Shown here piece after piece: positions 1 to 8,175 of a stretch of 16,635 nt of DNA (position 1 is the stretch's first letter; each line of letters starts with the position of its first letter). The position numbers and the translations under genes are program-made. The DNA is from an uncultured Bacteroidales bacterium (GTDB lineage: Bacteria; Bacteroidota; Bacteroidia; Bacteroidales; F082): contig CALGBV010000344.1 of the NCBI GenBank assembly GCA_937884015.1, positions 1 through 16,635 of the forward strand, written 5' to 3'. Below the pieces are notes generated by a model that saw nothing but the letters and a program-made list of their open reading frames with translations, was not told the DNA's origin and did not search any database.

Positions 1-3000
1 ATAATTGACATTCAGGGTTTCTGTATTGAGGGGGATGGTGTATGTTCCGTTTTTTGCCGCTTTGAAACTGACCGGCATTTCGTTGACTGTTGGGCTTGCC
101 GAAACGACGGAGAAATGGTTTCCGTCTTGCGGAATGTAAAGTTGTGTCAGATTCTCGTTGAGCGTGAATTTTTCCATGGCACATCCTTCGTCGAAACGGA
201 TTCTGATGCGGTCGATGTTGTTGCCGCGGTTGCCGCTGACAGATAAGTCGATTGAGCTGTTGCTTTTTAAAGGCATTGACTTGCTGAAAGTTACGGAATG
301 TGATTCTTCTGTTGCTTTCACAAAAACGGCTTCACATGGCTTGATGGGATAGTCTTGTGTTTCGTTAAGGATGACTTTGTCATTGTCAAGGATGTAAAAG
401 TCTTGGTTGATGTAGGCGTGGCAGGCAAACGGATTGCCGACAAGATTGAATCCATTCAAGACATCAGCTTGATGACTGAGATTGCTAATCGTAACGTCGT
501 CTTCTGATGGAATCAAAGTGCCTGAAAATGAAAGCGTTTGGTCGGAACTGTTGGCATAAAGATAACCTATAGTGCTGCTCAGGTTGTCGTTTGCATTCTT
601 CTGATTGATCCAGTAATGGGTTAGTTCGTCATACGAAAACAAGTCGTAAGTTCCAGTCTTTACGCAGCTTGCATCGCATGAAGCGACGGGTGAGGCCAGA
701 AAATAAAAGTTGTCTTGTTCGCCCGAATAGCCTTCAATGTCTTTTTCGACCGTTGCCGCCACATTTGCCGTGCTGTGAATGAGCTGACCGCCATCTTTTA
801 TGATGAGATTTCCTGCATCGTTATTGATTAAAGTTCCTGAAACTGTGAGCTTAGCGTCAGGACGAATGGTGCAACGGTCGAAGGGAAAAAGAGTGAGGGA
901 AGTCAATTCGGTGTCTTCCTGAATGTCGTAATGTTCGCTTTTTATGAAAAGGCAAATGTCGTTTTGACTAGAAGAATAGCAGGAAAAACGGTTATCATTA
1001 TTGTTGTAGCGGATGGTATTGCGCGTATTTTGGCCTTGCGCAATGATTTCCGCATTGTCATCGGAAATCGTTATGCTCCAACGGGCGTTGTTGTCAATTT
1101 CGCTTTTTCTCCTTAGATAATTATTAGAACTGCTTGCGGCATAAAGGTAACCTTCGCCATCATAGAGTGTCCATTTGTTATTGTCCTGGCCTAATGTCAG
1201 TTCGTAGGCGTCGCTTTTGTCAGCAATGATGTTTGCTGTGCAACTAATTGAAACTGCTGCGCGGTTGTTGGTATTTTGCTGCCCTAAGGCTTTCGTTTTA
1301 TTGGCATCCACAATTATGTATTTCCTGCCGGGAATAAGTTGGTCTTCTGACGTAACAAGATGATAGTCAGTAATGAAGTGAGTTTCTACAGGTCTGAAAG
1401 TAGCGGAAACCGTTACCTCGCAATTGGGCATCTCAAATTGGTTTTCGGTGACTGAAATTTCATTGCCGCTGCAATCCGTTACAATCCATTCGCTAAGTTC
1501 GTAATTGTCGTTGGGATAAGCAGTTAAGGTTACTAATTCATCGAAAATAGCTTTCGTTTTGTCTGCCGAAATCTCTCCATGAGCCAAATCCGCGGTGCAA
1601 GTGATGCTGAATTGCGGCAACCATTGTGCATAGAGTGTCACATCGTTAAATAAGGTGATTTGTTCGCCATCGGCATAAAAAGTTCCTGTTCCGTTGGCTT
1701 CGGTGTTCCAGCCGTCAAAGACATGATTTTCATGGACAAAAGTGTTCAATGTAATGTCGGTCGCTTCGTTTTCGTTGATTTGCTGGTCGTTCATTGTGCC
1801 TTCGCCGCCGTTTGAATTGAAATGAAGCGTGTGTTGCATCATGATCCCATCGCTTGTTTTCTTGTAGAGTTGAATGGCTTTTTGTTCGGTGTATGACGAT
1901 GATTTGTAATAGCGGAAACGATTTTGTTCACTTGCTGAATTGTATCTTAGATAGGAACCGCCAGAACTGATAATGTTGATGTTGTTATTGTTATAATCTA
2001 TTGAATTTGAGTAAATTGTAGATTGAGAAGATGATAAGTTGTTTGAATTTGATGTGTTTCCGATATAATAGCCGCTGGCACTTTTAATTGAGTAGCCGCC
2101 TTCTGTGGGCGCAATGATGAATTTTGCGGCATTGGTTATTTCATTTGCCGTAATAGTCTCATTTTCAATGTTGACAGTAATGTAGTTGTTTACATCATCC
2201 AATGTCGTCAAACCGCCGTTAAATGCCATGTTTTCATCTTCGCAAACGATGATATATTCGCCGCTCCATTCGTTCAATGCGCTGGTGACTTTCTTGTAAT
2301 CGCCTGAACTAGAGGTGCCTTGTGGGGCGAAAGTGGCAAAGACGGTTACGTTGAAAGCTGGCATTGTGAAACTGTTGTTTGTGACTTCAACAGTCGTGTT
2401 TTGATTGCCAGTTTTGTAAACGTACCAAGCATAGAGTTCGTATCCATTGGCAGGTTGGGCGCTGAGTGTTATAGAAGTGCCTGACAGGGCGGTTGTTGCG
2501 CTGGCAGAAATGGTTCCGTGCGAAGTTGTAGCGAGGTTTATGGTGTATTGTGTTGCATTTTGCTTGAATGTAGCGGAAACGGTCACGGCGAAATCTGGCA
2601 TCGTGAAGGTGTTGTTGCTGCTTACGGTGACGCTTGTGCTTGGTGAACCGGTTTTGTATACGTTCCAAGTGTCTAATTCATAACCAGATGCAGGGAAAGC
2701 GTTCAGCGTGATGGTCTGTCCTTCGTAAGCCGAATTTGCATCGGTGGTTATGCTTCCGTTTGTGCAGGAATTGACCGTGATGTGGTAAGTTGTGCCGCCA
2801 TGCCAGTTTTCGTCCCAAATCATTCGTGCGTATTCCGGATGGTCAATAAAGGGATTGCGGTTGTGCTGATAGTCTTCATAAATGACATTGTTGCGGTCGA
2901 TTTCCTTTTGGCTGACGGGGTCTAATTCATTCCAAGTCAGTAACATATCCAAAGCCCATTCTTTTATTTCGGCTTTGTTTGTCATTCCTGATGTTGTCCA

Positions 3001-3621
3001 TCCGGAATCTTCGCCATAATAGCGTGTGCTCATATAGAAAAATGCGCGTGCAATGTCGCCTTTGTACTCATCAATTGGTTCAAATACGGTGCCGGAATAG
3101 CCTGATACATTGCTGTTTCCTAATTTTGAACCATTGCGTGATGTCCAAGTGGCAGAACGCACTTCGCCAAACGGATAGTTGGAGCGGCGGTTGTTGACAT
3201 AGCCGTCGGTGGGCAAGACGTGGAAGAGGTCGCTTTTCATCGGTGTTTTTTCATTAAACCAGCTTTGTGGCCACAGGTGTTCGCGGTTGTAGCAGTCGCC
3301 TTCCTTTTTGTAGGAACCACATTCGTCTTGCCCGAGGTCAAAAAGATAGGGCGGGTTGCCGTTTGGGTTATCGGAATAAATGTCCCAAACCTTGCCGTTG
3401 CCGCGGTTGTCGGTTGCCCAATATGCGTCAAGCAAGTTGCTGTATGACACGACTGTATGATTCTTGATGATGTTGTGCAATGCGGCTCTGAGTTCGCTGC
3501 CGGTTTTGCCTTCGGCGGTGTTGTAATAGCCGTTTGGAATTTGTGCTATTGCCAATTGCGAAAAAAATATCGCAATGAGCGAAGTACATAATCTTCCGAT
3601 TCGTGAATTTCTGATATTCAT
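1..3621 (-). CDS. Secreted endonuclease I-family protein with C-terminal adhesin-like modules (3' end outside window)
   Basis: The frame is open without a stop from the ATG at 3621 to base 1 (1207 codons), so the C-terminus lies beyond the window. Residues 1-26 form a signal peptide (basic start, hydrophobic core, cut near AIA-Q). Residues about 28-270 match the endonuclease I / EndA-Vvn nuclease family: the active-site motif YNREHLWPQ has Glu114 and His115, and LFHVLPTDGYVNNRRSNYPF supplies the conserved Asn residues. The nuclease would cleave extracellular DNA or RNA non-specifically. Then come divergent InlB-type repeats at about 278-355, 355-433 and 669-745 (each ending FxMPxxxVTVxATF), a Listeria-Bacteroides/Flg_new repeat at 593-667 (ending LYAQW), two related modules starting YIIV, and a beta-rich tail of the kind that precedes a type IX sorting domain in Bacteroidota. 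The sorting domain itself is not visible. The gene starts 30 bases after mltG and may be co-transcribed with it. Family call is firm; secretion route is inferred. Confidence 0.9.
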   Translation of the reverse strand, partial: MNIRNSRIGRLCTSLIAIFFSQLAIAQIPNGYYNTAEGKTGSELRAALHNIIKNHTVVSYSNLLDAYWATDNRGNGKVWDIYSDNPNGNPPYLFDLGQDECGSYKKEGDCYNREHLWPQSWFNEKTPMKSDLFHVLPTDGYVNNRRSNYPFGEVRSATWTSRNGSKLGNSNVSGYSGTVFEPIDEYKGDIARAFFYMSTRYYGEDSGWTTSGMTNKAEIKEWALDMLLTWNELDPVSQKEIDRNNVIYEDYQHNRNPFIDHPEYARMIWDENWHGGTTYHITVNSCTNGSITTDANSAYEGQTITLNAFPASGYELDTWNVYKTGSPSTSVTVSSNNTFTMPDFAVTVSATFKQNATQYTINLATTSHGTISASATTALSGTSITLSAQPANGYELYAWYVYKTGNQNTTVEVTNNSFTMPAFNVTVFATFAPQGTSSSGDYKKVTSALNEWSGEYIIVCEDENMAFNGGLTTLDDVNNYITVNIENETITANEITNAAKFIIAPTEGGYSIKSASGYYIGNTSNSNNLSSSQSTIYSNSIDYNNNNINIISSGGSYLRYNSASEQNRFRYYKSSSYTEQKAIQLYKKTSDGIMMQHTLHFNSNGGEGTMNDQQINENEATDITLNTFVHENHVFDGWNTEANGTGTFYADGEQITLFNDVTLYAQWLPQFSITCTADLAHGEISADKTKAIFDELVTLTAYPNDNYELSEWIVTDCSGNEISVTENQFEMPNCEVTVSATFRPVETHFITDYHLVTSEDQLIPGRKYIIVDANKTKALGQQNTNNRAAVSISCTANIIADKSDAYELTLGQDNNKWTLYDGEGYLYAASSSNNYLRRKSEIDNNARWSITISDDNAEIIAQGQNTRNTIRYNNNDNRFSCYSSSQNDICLFIKSEHYDIQEDTELTSLTLFPFDRCTIRPDAKLTVSGTLINNDAGNLIIKDGGQLIHSTANVAATVEKDIEGYSGEQDNFYFLASPVASCDASCVKTGTYDLFSYDELTHYWINQKNANDNLSSTIGYLYANSSDQTLSFSGTLIPSEDDVTISNLSHQADVLNGFNLVGNPFACHAYINQDFYILDNDKVILNETQDYPIKPCEAVFVKATEESHSVTFSKSMPLKSNSSIDLSVSGNRGNNIDRIRIRFDEGCAMEKFTLNENLTQLYIPQDGNHFSVVSASPTVNEMPVSFKAAKNGTYTIPLNTETLNVNY

Positions 3622-3651
3622 TTTGCCGTGGCTGTTTTCTAAATGATGAAT

Positions 3652-4740
3652 CTATCTGATTCCTCTCTGGTTCAGTGCGTTCTGATATTTTACGGCATTG
3701 TGGTTGTGTTCCGTTAAAGTCTTCGCGAAATTGTGATAACCAGAGAAATCCTCTTTTGCGCAGAAATAGAAGTAGTTGTGCTTTTCGGCGTTCAGAACGG
3801 CTTTTACAGCTGCAACGGAAGGAATGCAGATTGGACCAGGTGGGAGGCCTATGTATTTATAGGTGTTGTATGGCGATTCGATTTCCTTGTGGACATTCAG
3901 CACACGCTTGATGCTGAAATCGCCAATGGCAAAAATCAATGTCGGGTCGGCTTGCAGCAGCCAGTTGCTGTGCAGACGGTTTAGGTAGACGCCTGCAATG
4001 CGTGGCATTTCGTCGGTCTTGTTGGTTTCCTTGTCGACAATGGAGGCCAAAATGCTGACCTGAACAGGGGAGAGGCCTTGCTGTTTTGCGGCTTTTTTGC
4101 GTTCTTCGTTCCAGAACTTGTTGTATTCCTGCAACATGCGCGAAACGAATGATTCGGCATCAGTGTTCCAGTAAAACTCGTAAGTGTCGGGCAAAAACAA
4201 GGCTGGCAATGTGTATTCATTGAAACCTATTTGCTTGATGTACTCTGAGTTATGTAACAAATTTGAAATGGAAGCAGAATCGGCTTCGAGCTGCTTGCCG
4301 ACTTTGCCTGCCAGCATATCCACGTTGCGCATATAATTAAAGGTGACGTTGACAGGCGACTGCCAGCCGCCGCGCAACATATTGGTGAGCTGGTTGTTGC
4401 TCATTCCTTGACGCACGATGTAACGGCCAGGCTTAATGTTTTCCGGATATTTTTTCCTGTTGGCGACCCAGCGGAAACTGTTTTCGCGTGTCAGAAGTCC
4501 TTGGCTGTTAAGCGTATCCATCACGGCATCGAAATCGGAACCTGTGGGAATGTAGATTACGGCTTCTTCTTTTTCGCCAGTATTTACGTTAGGTGAAAGC
4601 AAGGTCCGGTAAAACCAATAACCGAATGCCAAGGCGAAAATAAACAGTATTCCAATAACTAAAAGAATGATATTGCGCGTTTTATGACCTTTTGACTTGG
4701 TCTTTCTTTTCTTGCTTTTTGTGGATTTTTCTTTTGCCAT
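3652..4740 (-). CDS. mltG: Endolytic murein transglycosylase MltG (YceG-like)
   Basis: A 362-residue inner-membrane lytic transglycosylase that cuts nascent peptidoglycan strands and so sets glycan chain length. A Lys-rich cytoplasmic start (residues 2-22) is followed by one membrane helix (about 23-44), a LysM-like part (about 60-125) and the YceG catalytic domain. The catalytic glutamate is Glu238 in LASIVDKETN, equivalent to the Glu of ASIVEKET in E. coli MltG; the downstream motifs GVYLNRL, LQADPTLIFA and YNTYKYIGLPPGPI are also present. The reading frame stays open upstream to 5043, but that part is a shadow of the acetyltransferase gene. The ATG at 4740, directly before MAKEKSTKSKK, gives normal family length and a proper N-in topology. 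The start overlaps the upstream stop by one base (TAATG), which suggests coupled translation. Stop is TAG. Confidence 0.96.
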   Translation of the reverse strand: MAKEKSTKSKKRKTKSKGHKTRNIILLVIGILFIFALAFGYWFYRTLLSPNVNTGEKEEAVIYIPTGSDFDAVMDTLNSQGLLTRENSFRWVANRKKYPENIKPGRYIVRQGMSNNQLTNMLRGGWQSPVNVTFNYMRNVDMLAGKVGKQLEADSASISNLLHNSEYIKQIGFNEYTLPALFLPDTYEFYWNTDAESFVSRMLQEYNKFWNEERKKAAKQQGLSPVQVSILASIVDKETNKTDEMPRIAGVYLNRLHSNWLLQADPTLIFAIGDFSIKRVLNVHKEIESPYNTYKYIGLPPGPICIPSVAAVKAVLNAEKHNYFYFCAKEDFSGYHNFAKTLTEHNHNAVKYQNALNQRGIR

Positions 4741-5261
4741 TATGCGTGTTTTGGATTTATGAGTTGAAATAAATATTCGTCGATGAAGCCATCGGGTGTT
4801 TTGAGCCATTGTTTCCGGCAACCGCAAAGCTCGAAACCGAGACCTTTGAAAAGATGCTGGCTCTCTTCGTTCAATGCATCGATTGAACAATGCACTTGCT
4901 TGAGCATCAGATTGTTGAATAGATAATCGAGGAGCAAAGAGATGGCGTCTTTTGCGTAGCCTTGATGACGGAATTTGCTGTCGATGAGGATGCCGATTCC
5001 GGCTCTTTCGTTGATGGCATCGTAGTCGAAAATGTCGATGCAACCGATGTCAGTTTTGCCTTGACAAATCATCAGACGAAGTTGCTGTTGCGATGATAAG
5101 TCATTGTTATTCAGTAGAAACTGCTCGATTTGAAAGTGCGTATAAGGCACAAATGTCCCGCTGACACGCCAAATGCTGCGGTCGTTTTCCCAAGCATAGA
5201 TTTGGGCGGCATCCTCAGGTTCGGCGCTTCGAAGTGCTATCCTGTCAGTTTCGATGAACAT
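4740..5261 (-). CDS. GNAT-family N-acetyltransferase (RimJ/RimL/SpeG-like)
   Basis: A 173-residue cytoplasmic protein with the Acetyltransf_3 layout: it opens with ETDRIALRSAEPEDAAQIYAW, has a central beta sheet, and carries the acetyl-CoA pyrophosphate-binding loop RHQGYA at residues 98-103, then a helix (AISLLLDYLF) and the closing element NEESQHLFKGLGFE. It would transfer an acetyl group from acetyl-CoA to an amine; the acceptor (protein N-terminus, polyamine or small molecule) cannot be told from sequence. It is the first gene of a minus-strand unit, its stop overlaps the mltG start by one base, and a -7-type box lies about 100 bases upstream. The acetyltransferase-mltG pair is probably co-translated, but a shared function is not implied by sequence. 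Confidence 0.9.
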   Translation of the reverse strand: MFIETDRIALRSAEPEDAAQIYAWENDRSIWRVSGTFVPYTHFQIEQFLLNNNDLSSQQQLRLMICQGKTDIGCIDIFDYDAINERAGIGILIDSKFRHQGYAKDAISLLLDYLFNNLMLKQVHCSIDALNEESQHLFKGLGFELCGCRKQWLKTPDGFIDEYLFQLINPKHA

Positions 5262-5361
5262 AAATGACTTTTATCGGTTTATCGTACAACAATCTGTCAG
5301 TTTTTCATGCAGTTACGTCTCTTGGCATGTTATTTGATGTGCCCTCTGAACGAAAAACCGA

Positions 5362-5369
5362 CAAAATTA
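5362..5369 (-). promoter_or_regulatory. Candidate Bacteroidota -7 box for the acetyltransferase-mltG unit
   Basis: The minus strand reads TAATTTTG, a full match to TAnnTTTG. It would start transcription about 90 bases before the acetyltransferase ATG. No TTTG is seen at the expected distance upstream, so this is a half-supported promoter. Confidence 0.4.
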
Positions 5370-5436
5370 CAATTTTCGGTGCAATAAAAGAGAAAAAATC
5401 GCATTAATAGGGAAACCAATCAAAATATCAGATACT

Positions 5437-6918
5437 ATGTTTAACGTGAAAAATGAATTTTCGGCTACCATGAAGGTGGCTTTGATTGCTGTCGGAATGA
5501 TGATGGCAACATCTTGCAATTCAACCCAACCCGTGAATGAAGAGACCAATGAGGACCAACAGGCTATGCAGGTTGAACAGGTTCAGCCTCAGGTACATAG
5601 GGCTGCTTTCATACCGACTGAAGGCACGCCTGATTTCGTTACGGCTGCTGAAAAAAGCTTAAATGCCGTAGTCCACATTAAGACGAAAATCGAAAAACAG
5701 ACCAACACTTACAACGACTTTTTCGGTGCTTTGCTGCAACAGTTTTACGGTATGCCAGGTCAAGCTCAAAAGCAATATTTGGAGGCATACGGCTCGGGCG
5801 TCGTGCTTTCGCCTGACGGTTACATCGTGACCAACAATCACGTTGTGGAAGGTGCCGCCGAACTCACCGTTACTTTTAATGATAAAAAGGAACGCAAGGC
5901 AACAATCGTTGGCACTGACCCGTCGACCGATTTGGCTTTGATTAAAGTCGATGCGCAAGATCTTGAATATCTTGTGTTTGGCGATTCTGACAAGGTCAGA
6001 GTAGGCGAGTGGGTGCTGGCCGTCGGCAATCCTTTCCGCTTGAATTCCACCGTTACGGCGGGCATCGTCAGTGCCAAGGCACGCGACCTCAGCATTTTGG
6101 GCGAAGGCACCAATGTCGACACTTTCATTCAGACCGATGCGGCCATCAATCCGGGAAACAGTGGTGGCGCTTTGGTGAATACCAATGGGGAACTGATAGG
6201 CATTAATGCAGCAATTGCTTCGCATACAGGTTCGTATGAAGGCTATTCGTTTGCCATTCCTTCCAATATCGTGCGCAAAGTCGTCGATGACTTGCTGATG
6301 TACGGCGAAACGCAACGCGCCTATTTGGGCATCCAAATGGCTGAAATCACGGCAGAATTGGCCGACAAATTCGGTCTCGATGAGATGCAGGGCGTGTATG
6401 TCGCCGAAGTTACCAATGGCGGTGCGGCGGCACAGGCTGGCATCAAGAAGGGCGATGTCATCACGGCCATCAATGGCAATAAGGTGAACACAGGTGCCCA
6501 ACTGCTCGAAAACATTCGTCAGTTCCGTCCTGGCGATAAAGTGAACGTTGAAGTCCGTCGCAATGGCAGCCAGCACAATTATGAAATCACATTGCTCAAC
6601 GAAATGGGTTCGCTGGACCTTGTGAAGAAAGGCGAGAGTTTCTATGCATCTGACCTTGGCCTGATGCTGCAACCTGTCAATCAGGAGGATAAGGCTAAAC
6701 TCAACATCAAGAACGGACTGAAGATTGTGGAAATCCGCCAAGGACGTTTCTATGGTTCAGGCATCAACGAGGGCTTTGTCATTACGGCAGTCAACGGTCA
6801 AAATGTCAATTCTAAGGCGGATTTGGAAAAAACCTTGAAGAACAACCGCTCATCGCGTGTCCGTATGGAAGGCGTCTATCCGAATGGCATGAAAGTCAAT
6901 TTCGAATATTACGAGTAG
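5437..6918 (+). CDS. htrA: Do/HtrA-family periplasmic serine protease-chaperone with two PDZ domains
   Basis: A 493-residue protein that degrades or refolds damaged envelope proteins. The N-terminus has a hydrophobic stretch (residues 13-26) ending in ATSC27, so it may be a lipoprotein anchored at Cys27 or a secreted protein with an ordinary signal peptide. The trypsin-like domain spans about 65-285, with the triad His135 (TNNHVVEG), Asp165 (STDLALIKV) and Ser242 (NPGNSGGAL). PDZ1 begins near YLGIQMAEI (about 293-385) and PDZ2 covers about 400-490. Length and order are normal for DegP/DegQ of Bacteroidota. The start at 5437 is chosen, but Met12 at 5470 gives a shorter, equally sensible signal peptide. 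The stop codon TAG is part of a palindromic repeat that begins at 6915. Confidence 0.95.
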   Translation: MFNVKNEFSATMKVALIAVGMMMATSCNSTQPVNEETNEDQQAMQVEQVQPQVHRAAFIPTEGTPDFVTAAEKSLNAVVHIKTKIEKQTNTYNDFFGALLQQFYGMPGQAQKQYLEAYGSGVVLSPDGYIVTNNHVVEGAAELTVTFNDKKERKATIVGTDPSTDLALIKVDAQDLEYLVFGDSDKVRVGEWVLAVGNPFRLNSTVTAGIVSAKARDLSILGEGTNVDTFIQTDAAINPGNSGGALVNTNGELIGINAAIASHTGSYEGYSFAIPSNIVRKVVDDLLMYGETQRAYLGIQMAEITAELADKFGLDEMQGVYVAEVTNGGAAAQAGIKKGDVITAINGNKVNTGAQLLENIRQFRPGDKVNVEVRRNGSQHNYEITLLNEMGSLDLVKKGESFYASDLGLMLQPVNQEDKAKLNIKNGLKIVEIRQGRFYGSGINEGFVITAVNGQNVNSKADLEKTLKNNRSSRVRMEGVYPNGMKVNFEYYE

Positions 6919-6940
6919 AGACGTAGCTGCTACGTCTACA
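6915..6940. repeat. Palindromic GTAGAGACG repeat, copy 1 (overlaps htrA stop)
   Basis: AGACGTAGC (6919-6927) pairs perfectly with GCTACGTCT (6929-6937) around one central base. The left flank GTAG is present; the right flank lacks two bases of the CTCTAC seen in the other copies. The htrA TAG stop at 6916-6918 lies inside the left flank. Confidence 0.8.
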
Positions 6941-7003
6941 CATTAAAAGATAATCTGTGAAAGATTTAGGTGTGGCGTAATATATTGAAAATATGATTAT
7001 TGT

Positions 7004-7034
7004 GATGTAGAGACGCTTGACGCGTCTCTACATC
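7004..7034. repeat. Palindromic GTAGAGACG repeat, copy 2 (complete)
   Basis: A perfect 13-bp stem: GATGTAGAGACGC (7004-7016) pairs with GCGTCTCTACATC (7022-7034) across the 5-nt loop TTGAC. It is the best-preserved of three related palindromes in the htrA-rpoD spacer. Confidence 0.85.
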
Positions 7035-7067
7035 CAATGATTTGATGAAATTCGTATTTTATTTAAT

Positions 7068-7092
7068 GAGACGTAGCACGCTACGTCTCTAC
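7068..7092. repeat. Palindromic GTAGAGACG repeat, copy 3
   Basis: GAGACGTAGC (7068-7077) pairs with GCTACGTCTC (7080-7089) across the loop AC. The right side continues with TAC as in copy 2, while the matching left flank is lost. The inner stem (ACGTAGC) resembles copy 1 and differs from copy 2 (ACGC). Confidence 0.8.
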
Positions 7093-7113
7093 GTTCAGAT
7101 ATGAATTGAAAAA

Positions 7114-7146
7114 TTTGGAACGGTTTTTGTTGTAAAACTATATTTG
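7114..7146 (+). promoter_or_regulatory. Promoter of the rpoD leader, TTTG-N21-TATATTTG
   Basis: TTTG at 7114-7117 and TATATTTG at 7139-7146 match the Bacteroidota -33/-7 consensus (TTTG and TAnnTTTG) with a 21-base spacer, identical to the spacer of the kinase promoter in this window. Transcription would begin about 4-7 bases after 7146, at or just before the ATG of the small ORF at 7154. Confidence 0.65.
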
Positions 7147-7153
7147 TCACGGC

Positions 7154-7225
7154 ATGCCAAAACGTGGCAGAACCCGTAAACCGAAAAGTAAAATGATTGA
7201 AAACCAATTGATAGGAATTGAATAG
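7154..7225 (+). CDS. Possible 23-residue basic leader peptide upstream of rpoD
   Basis: An ATG at 7154 opens a 23-codon frame ending TAG at 7223-7225, 26 bases before the rpoD ATG. The first 13 residues, MPKRGRTRKPKSK, hold seven Lys/Arg; the remaining ten are mixed and end in Glu. The promoter box ends at 7146, so the mRNA would start only a few bases before this ATG, making it nearly leaderless and the first ORF on the rpoD transcript. The start codon is embedded in an inverted repeat (TGCCA at 7155-7159, TGGCA at 7165-7169). It may be a regulatory leader peptide, a small protein, or a chance frame; conservation has not been tested. Confidence 0.35.
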   Translation: MPKRGRTRKPKSKMIENQLIGIE

Positions 7226-7251
7226 TTAAACAATAATAAGATTAGAAAGAA

Positions 7252-8118
7252 ATGAGACAGTTAAAGATTTCTAAGTCCATTACAAGCCGCAATCAGGGTA
7301 CCTTGGACAAGTACCTGTCCGACATTGCGAAGGAGCCGCTGATCACTGCCGAAGAGGAAGTGGCTTTGGCTCAACGTATCCGTGAAGGCGACCAGGTCGC
7401 ATTGGAACGCTTGGTGAATGCCAACCTGCGTTTCGTGGTTTCAGTTGCAAAACAATATCAGAATCAGGGAATCAGTTTGCAAGACCTTATCAATGAGGGC
7501 AATATCGGTTTGGTGAAGGCTGCCCAGCGTTTCGATGAAACACGTGGTTTCAAGTTTATTTCCTATGCCGTGTGGTGGATTCGCCAGAGCATTTTGCAGG
7601 CCGTTGCCGAGCAGTCGCGCATCGTGCGTCTGCCGCTGAATCAGGTGGGCGCCATCAACCGTGTGAAGAAAGCCAGCAACGTTTTGGAACATCGTTTGCA
7701 GCGTAAGCCGACCTACGAGGAAATTGCGGAAGAGATTGACATGACGCCTGAAAAGGTGATGGCCATCCTTTCGAATAATACGCAGACCGTTTCGACAGAT
7801 GCGCCGATTGAGGAAGATGGTGAGACCAATTTCCTTGACCTTTTCATCGACCAGAACGAGACCCCGACGGATGCTGCCGTTGAGCAGGAATTGAACGAGA
7901 AGACCGTGCGCAAGTCGCTGGATGTGCTCTCGGAGAAGGAACAGCAGGTGTTGAGGATGTATTTCGGCATCGGAATGCCGCGCGAATACACTTTGGAGGA
8001 AATCGCTTTCAAGATGGACATTTCGCGAGAGCGCACCCGCCAGATCCGCGACCGCGCCTTGAAACGCCTGAGGACGGAGCCAAACTCTCCGCTTTTCAAA
8101 ATGTTTATGAATCAGTGA
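7252..8118 (+). CDS. rpoD: Primary RNA polymerase sigma factor RpoD (sigma-70 family)
   Basis: A 288-residue group 1 sigma factor of the short Bacteroidota type, which lacks the acidic region 1.1 of E. coli sigma-70. Region 1.2 is at about 16-50 (TLDKYLSDIAKEPLIT). Region 2, which contacts core polymerase and melts the -7 element, spans about 52-122 and includes DLINEGNIGLVKAAQRFD and FISYAVWWIRQSI. Region 3 follows at about 125-205, and region 4 with its HTH (YTLEEIAFKMDISRERTRQI) at about 221-280, reading the -33 element. It directs housekeeping transcription from promoters such as the TTTG/TAnnTTTG pairs marked here, including probably its own. The gene stands alone, preceded by a leader ORF and followed by a hairpin terminator. 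Confidence 0.97.
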   Translation: MRQLKISKSITSRNQGTLDKYLSDIAKEPLITAEEEVALAQRIREGDQVALERLVNANLRFVVSVAKQYQNQGISLQDLINEGNIGLVKAAQRFDETRGFKFISYAVWWIRQSILQAVAEQSRIVRLPLNQVGAINRVKKASNVLEHRLQRKPTYEEIAEEIDMTPEKVMAILSNNTQTVSTDAPIEEDGETNFLDLFIDQNETPTDAAVEQELNEKTVRKSLDVLSEKEQQVLRMYFGIGMPREYTLEEIAFKMDISRERTRQIRDRALKRLRTEPNSPLFKMFMNQ

Positions 8119-8143
8119 ATTGAATGAATGTTTTTTTTGAATG

Positions 8144-8175
8144 AAACCGACTGCCAGCTTTGGGCGGTCGGTTTT
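8144..8175. terminator. Shared terminator between rpoD and the convergent HTH-like gene
   Basis: AAACCGACTGCC (8144-8155) pairs with GGCGGTCGGTTT (8163-8174), a 12-bp stem with one G-T wobble and a 7-nt loop. TTTT follows on the plus strand. The stop codon of the minus-strand gene (8174-8176) touches the stem, so the hairpin can serve both strands. Confidence 0.75.

Noticed and set aside
2387..3447. Short ORFs on either strand within the nuclease gene
   Set aside because: They are other-frame shadows of the continuous 3621-to-1 frame.
4741..5043. N-terminal extension of the mltG frame by 101 codons
   Set aside because: It lies wholly inside the acetyltransferase gene, reads as Arg/His-rich noise, and would put a long basic segment before the membrane helix.
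5659..6741. 360-codon open frame antisense to htrA
   Set aside because: It covers the protease domains in the opposite strand, has no recognisable motif, and its openness follows from the codon use of htrA.
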